From the NCBI GenBank assembly GCA_035272265.1, contig DATEQV010000237.1, positions 1 through 5,759 on the forward strand: a stretch of DNA of 5,759 bases. The letters are read 5' to 3'. The stretch comes from Acidisphaera sp035272265. GTDB lineage: Bacteria; Pseudomonadota; Alphaproteobacteria; Acetobacterales; Acetobacteraceae. The notes below the pieces were generated by a model. The model made no database searches. It worked only from the letters and a program-made list of their open reading frames with translations, and had not been told where the DNA came from. A program made the position numbers and the translations under genes. Every line of letters begins with the position of its first letter. The first letter of the stretch is position 1. Below, one piece after another: positions 1-5,004 of the stretch.

Positions 1-2
1 TG

Positions 3-155
3 GCCTATGCGCTCCCCTACCGACGCTTCGCCGACACCCTCGCGAGTGCCAACGCACGGCTCGGGGCCGATGCGGATCGCTACTCCTTCACCGTAGTGGA
101 CTTCCACCACCTACTCCTTGCCGGTTTTAATCGGCGCACCAAAATTCATGAATAG
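3..155 (+). CDS. C-terminal fragment of an unrecognised protein
   Basis: The frame is open from the left edge of the window to a TAG at 153-155, giving 50 residues that begin AYALPYRRFADTL and end NRRTKIHE. Until about base 115 the third codon positions are mostly G or C, as in the other genes here, which argues for real coding. The last dozen codons (GGT TTT AAT, then AAA ATT CAT GAA) are clearly more AT-rich, so the tail may be foreign or the product of a frameshift or truncation. No family is recognised from this piece and no motif is visible. It converges with the leftward ankyrin gene, with 27 nt between the two stop codons and no convincing terminator in the gap. A chance open frame of this length is possible but less likely given the codon bias. 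Confidence 0.55.
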   Translation, partial: AYALPYRRFADTLASANARLGADADRYSFTVVDFHHLLLAGFNRRTKIHE

Positions 156-182
156 CGCAACAAGCGCGGCGTTGGCTTGACG

Positions 183-1196
183 TCAGCCCTCTTTGGCGAG
201 GAGCGTCTGCGCCACGTCAACGTGGCCGTGGCGGGAGGCTTGACTTAATGCGGTCGCGCCGCCGGATGTCTTGGCGTTGACCTCGGCCCCATTGGCGAGC
301 AGCAACTGCACCACTTCAAGGTGGCCCTGAGTAGAGGCCGTAATCAGCGCGGTCACGTCTAACTGCTGCTTGGCATTGACGTCGGCCCCCACGGCGAGCA
401 GTGACCGCACCACGTCGAGGTGGCCGTGTTTGGAGGCGAGAATCAGCGCGGTCGCGCGGTCGAGTGGAGGCTTGCCCTTGACCCTTTTATTTCGTTCATC
501 GAGCGCCTCCTGCGTCCTCGCATTGACGTCGGCGCCCTTGTCGAGCAGAGCCAGCACCACTTCGAGGTGACCGTTCTCAGAGGCCGCAATCAGCGCGGTC
601 CTGCCCATATACGGGGCATCGCAATCTGCCCCGTTATCGAGCAGAGCCTGCACCACGCTGGTTTTTCCGTTCTGCGACGCCAGAAACAGCGCGGTCCCGC
701 CGCTTCTGTCCTTGGCGTTGACATCGGCGCCCTTGTCGAGCAGCCCCCGCACCACTTCGAGGTGACCGTTCTCAGAGGCCGCAATCAGCGCGGTCCTGTC
801 CCAAAGTTGTCTGGCATTGACGTCCGCGCCCGCGGCGAGCAGAGCCCGCACCACGTCGAGGTGGCCGTGGTTGGAGGCGAGAATCAGCGCGGTCGCGTCC
901 CCAGGTGTTCTGGCATCGACGTCGGCGCCCGCGGCGAGCAGTGCCCGCACCACGTCGAGATGGCCGTACTCGGAGGCGAGAATCAGCGCGGTCCGATCGT
1001 TTCCGTCCTTGGCGTTGACATCGGCGCCCTTGTCGAGCAGCCCCCGCACCACGTCGAGGTGGCCATTCTTGGAGGCACTTATCAGTGCGGTCCCGTCCCA
1101 TTTGTGCTTGAAATTTACGTTAGCGCCGTTAGAGAGCAGCAACCATACCGCTTCAAGGTGGCCGTTTTCGGAGGCCGCTTGCAGTGGCGTGTAGTC
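183..1196 (-). repeat. Tandem 99-bp ankyrin-coding units
   Basis: The DNA is an array of about ten consecutive units of roughly 99 bp, each encoding one ankyrin repeat. Two unit pairs share long exact stretches: 554-603 equals 749-798 (50 bp), and 708-755 equals 1005-1052 (48 bp, offset exactly three units). A shorter 27-bp identity links 430-456 and 871-897. Identity includes synonymous positions, so it reflects recent duplication or gene conversion and not only protein-level constraint. Confidence 0.9.
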
Positions 1197-1535
1197 GTCA
1201 TACTTCGAACTCCTGCTGTCCTCTAAAAGGCCTATAGACTTCCACTTTGCATTAATGTCAGCCTTCTTGAGAAGCAACGCCTGCATTACAGCTAGATCGC
1301 CTCGGCTAGCTGCATCGATTAAGTCTAAAGCTTCGCGCGATTTTGTCTTTTCATCTTCTTTTTCCCTCTTTAGCCGCCTCCATGTACTTTCTCTAGACTG
1401 GCCTTCTAAGGCTAGCTGGACAAACCTATTGCTATCTACTTCGCGTGTTCCGTGAAGCTTGACGTAGCAATGTGGGCAGTGGTCCGAGCCGGGGGGAACG
1501 GGCAGTAAACACTTACCGCAAAGGGCGCTCGCCAT
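183..1535 (-). CDS. Zinc-ribbon and ankyrin-repeat protein (450 aa)
   Basis: The sequence shows a CxxC-x10-CxxC zinc ribbon at the N-terminus (C6, C9, C20, C23), then a charged, probably helical linker (residues about 45-70, RRLKREKEDEKTKSRE). About 11 ankyrin repeats of 33 residues follow to the C-terminus, with the pattern D-x-TALI-x-AS-x-NGHL-D/E-VV-x-x-LL-x-x-GADVNA. Repeat 1 (about 69-113) and repeat 8 (about 311-358) carry extra loops, and the last repeat is truncated. There is no signal peptide or membrane segment, so a cytoplasmic protein is likely. Ankyrin repeats bind other proteins; the partner here cannot be read. The ATG at 1535 is chosen over an in-frame ATG at 1691 because AGGGAG lies 7 nt before it, the zinc ribbon starts right after it, and the 52 extra residues look non-coding. 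The N-terminal third (about 1200-1460) is AT-richer than the rest, which fits horizontal acquisition or a fusion. The ankyrin identification is certain; the role is unknown. Confidence 0.93.
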   Translation of the reverse strand: MASALCGKCLLPVPPGSDHCPHCYVKLHGTREVDSNRFVQLALEGQSRESTWRRLKREKEDEKTKSREALDLIDAASRGDLAVMQALLLKKADINAKWKSIGLLEDSRSSKYDDYTPLQAASENGHLEAVWLLLSNGANVNFKHKWDGTALISASKNGHLDVVRGLLDKGADVNAKDGNDRTALILASEYGHLDVVRALLAAGADVDARTPGDATALILASNHGHLDVVRALLAAGADVNARQLWDRTALIAASENGHLEVVRGLLDKGADVNAKDRSGGTALFLASQNGKTSVVQALLDNGADCDAPYMGRTALIAASENGHLEVVLALLDKGADVNARTQEALDERNKRVKGKPPLDRATALILASKHGHLDVVRSLLAVGADVNAKQQLDVTALITASTQGHLEVVQLLLANGAEVNAKTSGGATALSQASRHGHVDVAQTLLAKEG

Positions 1536-1542
1536 ACGAATT

Positions 1543-1548
1543 CTCCCT
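1543..1548 (-). promoter_or_regulatory. Ribosome binding site of the ankyrin gene
   Basis: AGGGAG on the minus strand, 7 nt upstream of the ATG at 1535. It decides the start in favour of the internal ATG and against the longer frame beginning at 1691. Confidence 0.75.
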
Positions 1549-1552
1549 GGAG

Positions 1553-1570
1553 TTTGAGTCTTTTGAGTCT
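1553..1570. repeat. Perfect 9-bp tandem duplication in the ankyrin leader
   Basis: TTTGAGTCT occurs twice head to tail (1553-1561 and 1562-1570). It lies just upstream of the ankyrin ribosome binding site, in the 154-nt divergent spacer between the ankyrin gene and the gene starting at 1690. I see no good promoter in this spacer. The duplication may be a regulator site or a replication-slippage product. Confidence 0.5.
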
Positions 1571-1689
1571 GTGGATGGCGGTCTGAATCCGCGCATAAAC
1601 GGCGCGCGGTCAAAAACGGGCACGAAGTTGCCGTCGATTCCACCGCGGCAACAGATGCTGGCTGGTAGCCTCCTGCTCGCCGTGATATC

Positions 1690-2301
1690 ATGCCTGACCG
1701 GCACTACCGGCTGGAGATCGCCTACGACGCCTTCTGCGAGCACCGCCCGCCGCCGAAGAAGCTGTTCCGCGCCAACCCGTGGCGCCGCGACACCACCTCG
1801 TGGTGCGACGCGCCGAGCAGCAGGACCGGCCGCCGCAAACCTCGCTGCCACCACTGCGAGACCGCCCGCGCCCACTACATCGCGGCCCGCGACAAAGCCG
1901 ACTGGAAGGCCGAGGTCGCGCTCTACAAGCTCGCCCGCCGGGGTGCGGTCCGCCTGCTCGCCGAGCGGCGGCAATACCGCGACACCCGCCGGCAGTTCTG
2001 GGCCCGCCACCGCGAGCACGTCGCCCGCAACGGCCCCGAGCCGATGCCGCCGCAGTTCGAGCCCGAACTCTGGCCGATGATCGCCCATCGCGGCTCGCAC
2101 GAATCCTGGCACCATCGCGACCGCCGCGAGGTCGAGCGCGACCTCGTGCGCGCCCACGCCCGCCATCTGCGCCGCGAGACCCAGCGCCGCTGCGACCGCC
2201 TGCGCGACCTCGCGGCCGCTTGCGACCGTAAAACCGCCCGCGAGGACGCTCAGCCTTTCGCCGACTCTGTCCCCGTCCCGGCCCCCGTCCCCCAACCTAT
2301 C
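1690..2301 (+). CDS. Arg/His-rich hypothetical protein, 3' end unresolved
   Basis: The ATG at 1690 is the first start after an in-frame TAG at 1666 and opens a frame whose third codon positions are almost all G or C. The exact antisense frame puts the A/T-containing positions third, so the plus strand is the coding one. The protein starts MPDRHYRLEIAYDAF and is rich in Arg, His and Trp. It has a CHHC motif (C53, C56) and further cysteines at 16 and 39, a very basic, probably helical stretch (about 140-183), and a Pro/Val-rich tail (about 193-205). I do not recognise the family, and no clear ribosome binding site precedes the start. There is no stop here: the frame enters the palindromic element at 2303 and stays open to a TAA at 4507-4509 because it runs codon-for-codon antisense to cysI. 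The end given is where credible coding stops. The gene probably lost its native stop to the element, so it may be decayed. Confidence 0.55.
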
Positions 2302-2302
2302 C

Positions 2303-2398
2303 CCGTCATGGCCGGCCTTGTGCCGGCCATCCACGACTTCCCTGAGGTTGCAGAAGAAAGCAAGTCGTGGATGACCGGGACAAGCCCGGTCATGACGG
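2303..2398. repeat. REP-like paired palindrome, element 1
   Basis: Two 37-bp arms (2303-2339 and 2362-2398) are inverted copies matching at 33 of 37 positions around a 22-bp centre. Each arm folds on its own into a 9-bp hairpin: ATGGCCGGC/GCCGGCCAT at 2308-2330 and ATGACCGGG/CCCGGTCAT at 2371-2393, each with a 5-nt loop. The four differences between arms form two compensatory pairs, so both stems stay perfect. Its translation (MAGLVPAIH, MTGTSPVMT) is a familiar spurious product of dispersed palindromes in alphaproteobacteria. It lies 131 nt beyond the cysI stop and could stabilise or end that transcript. A further 16-bp partial copy sits at 2404-2419. Confidence 0.85.
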
Positions 2399-2403
2399 AT
2401 GAA

Positions 2404-2419
2404 ATGACCGGGACAAGCC
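2404..2419. repeat. Partial third copy of the element-1 arm
   Basis: ATGACCGGGACAAGCC at 2404-2419 is identical to 2371-2386, the start of the right-hand hairpin of the adjacent element. The second half of the hairpin is missing, so this is a broken or tandemly started unit. Confidence 0.6.
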
Positions 2420-2496
2420 ACGTCCCCGGGCAGCCCGATGGACTGGCCCGGGGGCCGGCCACGACGACGGAGGCGAAACAACCCGCCGACGCGGAG

Positions 2497-2541
2497 CCCT
2501 CAGGCGGCGGCCCCTCAGGCGGCGGCCCCTCAGGCGGCGGC
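2497..2541. repeat. cysI: Three perfect 15-bp tandem copies spanning the cysI stop
   Basis: CCCTCAGGCGGCGGC is repeated exactly three times (2497-2511, 2512-2526, 2527-2541). On the minus strand each unit reads GCCGCCGCCTGAGGG, so the last codons and the TGA stop of cysI (2530-2532) are followed in frame by two more TGA stops, at 2515-2517 and 2500-2502. Replication slippage is the likely origin. Confidence 0.9.
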
Positions 2542-4221
2542 CTTGTCCCGCGCCGGGATCAGCGCCCGCAGCGCGTCCATCCCCTTCGCCCGGCACCAGG
2601 CGCCGAACGGCTGGCCGGGCACGCGGCCGGCGGCCCAGGCGGCCAGCAGCGGCTCCAGGCTGGCGGCGATGTCGGCCATCCGGACGCGCTCCAGGAGCTT
2701 CTCCGACAGCACGGTGCCCTCGAAGTCGCCGCCGACGAAGATCGCGTACTGGCCGGGAATGCGCCCGACCAGCCCGATGTCGCCGGCATAGGACCGCGCG
2801 CACCCGTTGGGGCAGCCGGTGATCCGCAGGCTGATCCGCTCGCCGGCCAGACCCAGCCGCCGCAGCACGTCCTCGATCCCGCCGACGATCTCGGGGCGGA
2901 CGCGCTCGGCCTCGGTCAGCGCCAGCCCGCAGGTCGGCAGCGCCGGGCAGGCGAGCGCCCAGCGCGACAGCGGGGTCAGCTCCTCGGCCAAGGTGACGCC
3001 GTGTCCGCGCAACAGCGCAACGATCCCCGCGAAGTCCTCGGCGCGGGCATTGGTCAGCAGGACGTCCTGCTGCGGGGTCATGACCGGATCGAGTCCGAAA
3101 CGCTCCACGGCCTCGCGCAGCGCGGTCCGCAGCCCGACGCCCTCGGTATCCGCGATGCGGCCGGAGGGGACGGGCACGCCGAGCCAGAACCGCCCGTCGC
3201 CCTGCCCGTGCCAGCCGAGCAGCTCCGGGACCCGGAACGGTTTCATCGGCAAGGGCTCGAACAGGTTCAGGCCGTAGCGCTCGATCAGCGTCTCGCGCAC
3301 CCAGTCGACGCCGCGGTCCTCGACGACGTATTTCAGCCGCGCCCGCTTGCGGTCGGACCGGTCGCCGTGGTCGCGGAACAGCGCGATCACCGCGTGCACG
3401 GCAGCCAGCAGGTCGTCCGGCCCGACCGATCCGACGATGCTGCCGAGGCGGGGGAACGTGTCGGCCCGGTTGTGCGTCATCCCGAGCCCGCCGCCCGCGG
3501 CGATGTTGTAGCCGCGCAGCCGGTCGCCATCGAAAATGGCGACCAGGCCGAGGTCGTTGGTCAGCACGTCGACCGTGTTGTCCTCGGGAATGCCGAGCGC
3601 GATCTTGAACTTCCGCGGCAGGTAGGTCGCGCCGTACAGCGGCTCGCTGTCCCCCTCTCCGCTCTTTTCCTCGTCGAGGAAGATCTCGTGATAGGCGCGG
3701 CTCTGCGGGACCAGCGCCGCGGACAGCATGTTGGCGTCCGCTTCGAGCCTTGCGTGCACCGCATCGCGGATCGGCGCGGGCGAGGTCATGACGTTGCGGG
3801 CGACGTCGCCGCAGGCGGCCATCGTGGTGAGCAGCGTGTCGTTGATCGCGGCGATGGCGGGCTTGAGGTCGCCCTTGGTCACGCCATGAAACTGGATGCC
3901 CTGGCGGGTGGTGATGCGCAGCGTGCCGTTGGCGCGGTCGTTGGCCAGCTCGTCGAGCGCCAGATACTGCGCCGCCGTCAGCCGTCCGCCCGGCATGCGG
4001 ACGCGCACCATGAAGGAATATTCCTTCTCCAGCCCGCGCTGCTTGCGGGCGGTGGCGGTGTCGCGGTCGAACTGCTCGTAGCTGCCGTGGAATTTCAGCA
4101 GGTTGTAGCCGTCCTCGGTCACCTGCGTGCCGCCGGCCGCGAGCTCCTCGGCCAGATTGCCGCGGAGGTAGTCGCTGGCGGCTTTCAGCCGCTCCACCCC
4201 GGATGGTTCGCCGCGGGCCAT
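2530..4221 (-). CDS. cysI: Sulfite reductase hemoprotein (CysI), 563 aa
   Basis: The enzyme carries out the six-electron reduction of sulfite to sulfide in cytoplasmic sulfate assimilation, using siroheme coupled to a 4Fe-4S cluster. The cluster and siroheme ligands are visible as CPALPTC (C425, C431) and GCPNGC (C470, C474), the spacing of E. coli CysI. R142 (in DVARNVMTSP) and K204/K206 (in LPRKFK) correspond to its sulfite-binding Arg and Lys residues. YLRG near the N-terminus, TRQGIQFHG (105-113) and the DRSDRKRARLKY block (287-298) also match, and the length is close to the 570 of E. coli. The ATG at 4221 has GGAG 6 nt upstream. It is the E. coli/plant-type hemoprotein; no CysJ flavoprotein, cysG or cysH is in the window, so the electron donor is unknown. 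A nitrite-reducing relative is possible but the match to CysI is strong. The gene is bracketed by two palindromic elements and probably has its own regulated leader. Confidence 0.94.
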   Translation of the reverse strand: MARGEPSGVERLKAASDYLRGNLAEELAAGGTQVTEDGYNLLKFHGSYEQFDRDTATARKQRGLEKEYSFMVRVRMPGGRLTAAQYLALDELANDRANGTLRITTRQGIQFHGVTKGDLKPAIAAINDTLLTTMAACGDVARNVMTSPAPIRDAVHARLEADANMLSAALVPQSRAYHEIFLDEEKSGEGDSEPLYGATYLPRKFKIALGIPEDNTVDVLTNDLGLVAIFDGDRLRGYNIAAGGGLGMTHNRADTFPRLGSIVGSVGPDDLLAAVHAVIALFRDHGDRSDRKRARLKYVVEDRGVDWVRETLIERYGLNLFEPLPMKPFRVPELLGWHGQGDGRFWLGVPVPSGRIADTEGVGLRTALREAVERFGLDPVMTPQQDVLLTNARAEDFAGIVALLRGHGVTLAEELTPLSRWALACPALPTCGLALTEAERVRPEIVGGIEDVLRRLGLAGERISLRITGCPNGCARSYAGDIGLVGRIPGQYAIFVGGDFEGTVLSEKLLERVRMADIAASLEPLLAAWAAGRVPGQPFGAWCRAKGMDALRALIPARDKAAA

Positions 4222-4227
4222 GAGTGT

Positions 4228-4231
4228 CTCC
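4228..4231 (-). promoter_or_regulatory. cysI: Ribosome binding site of cysI
   Basis: GGAG on the minus strand, 6 nt before the ATG at 4221, supports that start codon. Confidence 0.65.
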
Positions 4232-4264
4232 GCAATAACTGCCGTATCGCAGAGTTAAACTTTC

Positions 4265-4289
4265 AAAGCACGTTGGCAAGACGTGCTTT
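4265..4289. promoter_or_regulatory. Perfect inverted repeat in the cysI leader (operator or hairpin)
   Basis: AAAGCACGT-N7-ACGTGCTTT is a perfect 9-bp dyad with a 7-nt spacer, ending 43 nt upstream of the cysI ATG. The size suits a dimeric repressor or activator site. As RNA it would form a stable hairpin in the cysI leader, or end transcription arriving from rrf2, although only three T residues follow it. I see no convincing -35/-10 pair near it (TTGAAA lies at its cysI-proximal edge). The same half-site does not recur in the rrf2-cysK spacer. Confidence 0.55.
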
Positions 4290-4293
4290 CTGC

Positions 4294-4322
4294 TCATGGC
4301 CGGTCTGTGGCCGGGTGATGGG
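4294..4322. repeat. Possible degenerate palindromic half-element
   Basis: TCATGGCCGG at 4294-4303 is identical to the start of element 1 (2306-2315). It is followed after a short loop by GGCCGGG and TGATGG, a poor match to the other half of that hairpin. It may be a decayed half-copy; the evidence is weak. Confidence 0.3.
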
Positions 4323-4342
4323 CGATCACACCCCAGTTGGTC

Positions 4343-4469
4343 TCGTCATGGTCCGCCCCCGGGCCTGCCCTTCGGGCAGCCCGCGGACAGGCTCCGGCGG
4401 ACCATCCACGCCTGTTACCGACCGCGTGAAAGAAAGGCATGGATGGTCCGCCTCCGCGGACCATGACGG
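4343..4469. repeat. REP-like paired palindrome, element 2
   Basis: It shares the design of element 1: GTCATGG, hairpin, CCATCCACG, short centre, GGATGG, hairpin, CCATGACGG. The right hairpin is ATGGTCCGC-CTCC-GCGGACCAT (4443-4464). The left hairpin has a 10-bp outer stem (4348-4357 with 4396-4405), and its loop is enlarged by a nested stem-loop, CTGCCC-TTC-GGGCAG (4365-4379), extended by GGG/CCC across a one-base bulge. It fills most of the 284-nt gap between rrf2 and cysI and probably separates their transcripts. Confidence 0.8.
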
Positions 4470-4505
4470 TGGAACGAAATGCGGAGACCCCACTCCAACA
4501 CCGGC

Positions 4506-4952
4506 CTAAATAGAGAACGTCAGCGGCTCGTCCTGCGGCTTGGCCATGCCGCTCTCCTCGGCCCGCCGCAGCAGGTCCGCGAGCGTGGTGGCGACCAGGC
4601 GCTCACGCACCAACTCATTGAGTTCGTTCCAGAAAGGCCCGACGACGACGTCCTGCAACGGTCCCCGCGCCGGCTCCTCGCCGGGGTCATCGGAGGCGAC
4701 CGCGTCGACGATCTCGGCCAAGGTCAGCCGGCCGCGGGGCTTGCCGAGCCGGTACCCCCCGCGGGGGCCGCGCGTGCTCTCGAGCAACCCGGCCCGCCCG
4801 AGCGCCTGCAGCAGCGGCTCGATCCCGCGCCGGGCGAGCCCGGTGCGCTCGGCGACCTCGGCGGTGCTGACCGTGTTGGTCCGGCCGGCGTGGAAGGCGA
4901 CGTCCAGCATGATCGCCACGGCGTTCATCGCGCGCTCGCGCCGGATCAGCAT
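4506..4952 (-). CDS. Rrf2-family transcriptional regulator (148 aa)
   Basis: This is a small winged-helix DNA-binding protein of the Rrf2 family. The start MLIRRERAMNAVAIMLDVAFH matches the first helix of the family. The helix-turn-helix lies at about 28-52 (VSTAEVAERTGLARRGIEPLLQAL), and the wing is RGPRGGYRL at 61-69, a family hallmark. RLTLAEIVDAV (75-85) follows, then a helical dimerisation tail. The ATG at 4952 has a strong GGGAGG 5 nt upstream; the in-frame extension to 5102 overlaps cysK and is rejected. The protein has no cysteine, so it lacks the three Fe-S ligands of IscR and NsrR. It is divergent from cysK across 52 nt and upstream of cysI in the same direction. This suggests a local regulator of cysteine synthesis, like CymR of Firmicutes, whose DNA binding depends on a complex with CysK. 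That role is inference; family membership is firm. Confidence 0.9.
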   Translation of the reverse strand: MLIRRERAMNAVAIMLDVAFHAGRTNTVSTAEVAERTGLARRGIEPLLQALGRAGLLESTRGPRGGYRLGKPRGRLTLAEIVDAVASDDPGEEPARGPLQDVVVGPFWNELNELVRERLVATTLADLLRRAEESGMAKPQDEPLTFSI

Positions 4953-4957
4953 AACGA

Positions 4958-4963
4958 CCTCCC
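4958..4963 (-). promoter_or_regulatory. Ribosome binding site of the rrf2 gene
   Basis: GGGAGG on the minus strand, 5 nt before the ATG at 4952. It is the strongest Shine-Dalgarno match in the window and fixes the rrf2 start at 4952. Confidence 0.8.
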
Positions 4964-4969
4964 ACTGCT

Positions 4970-4993
4970 TATCTACGATCGCGATGTGTGATA
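4970..4993. promoter_or_regulatory. 24-bp dyad in the rrf2-cysK divergent spacer, candidate operator
   Basis: TATC-N4-ATCGCGAT-N4-GATA is symmetric about 4981/4982, matching at 8 of 12 positions per half, with a perfect 8-bp core. It sits centrally in the 52-nt spacer between the start codons of rrf2 (4952) and cysK (5005). Rrf2 dimers bind dyads of about this length. A protein bound here could repress both genes, giving autoregulation. It overlaps the only plausible -10 element for cysK. Confidence 0.5.
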
Positions 4994-4997
4994 TAGC
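4992..4997 (+). promoter_or_regulatory. Possible -10 element for cysK
   Basis: TATAGC, preceded by GTGTGA, is the most -10-like hexamer in the spacer. A weak -35 (TTATCT, 4969-4974) lies 17 nt upstream. Transcription would then begin at about 5004, next to the cysK ATG at 5005, implying a leaderless or nearly leaderless mRNA. The match is weak. Confidence 0.3.
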
Positions 4998-5004
4998 GCG
5001 GGAA

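Noticed and set aside
155..167. GCGC-AACAA-GCGC as a terminator between the convergent left genes
   Set aside because: Only four base pairs and no T-run on either strand.
183..1196. Evenly spaced repeats resembling a CRISPR array
   Set aside because: The 99-bp period is a coding ankyrin array with no unique spacers and an uninterrupted reading frame.
420..1226. 268-codon rightward open frame inside the ankyrin gene
   Set aside because: It is a repetitive shadow of the ankyrin array, with the same 33-codon period and an antisense composition.
1536..1691. 52-residue N-terminal extension of the ankyrin protein to an ATG at 1691
   Set aside because: The internal ATG at 1535 has AGGGAG at 7 nt and begins the zinc ribbon; the extension has no family-like content and overlaps the start of the divergent gene at 1690.
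2250..2462. Small leftward ORF translating as a 'TGLVPVIHD ... MAGTRPAMT' peptide
   Set aside because: This is the well-known artefactual translation of alphaproteobacterial palindromic repeats, not a protein.
1513..2481. 322-codon leftward open frame over the 1690 gene
   Set aside because: Its codons are exact reverse complements of the plus-strand frame, and G/C enrichment sits at the third positions of the plus frame, so this is the shadow.
2390..4297. 635-codon leftward Arg-rich open frame overlapping cysI
   Set aside because: It is an out-of-frame shadow of cysI; the cysI frame carries all the family motifs.
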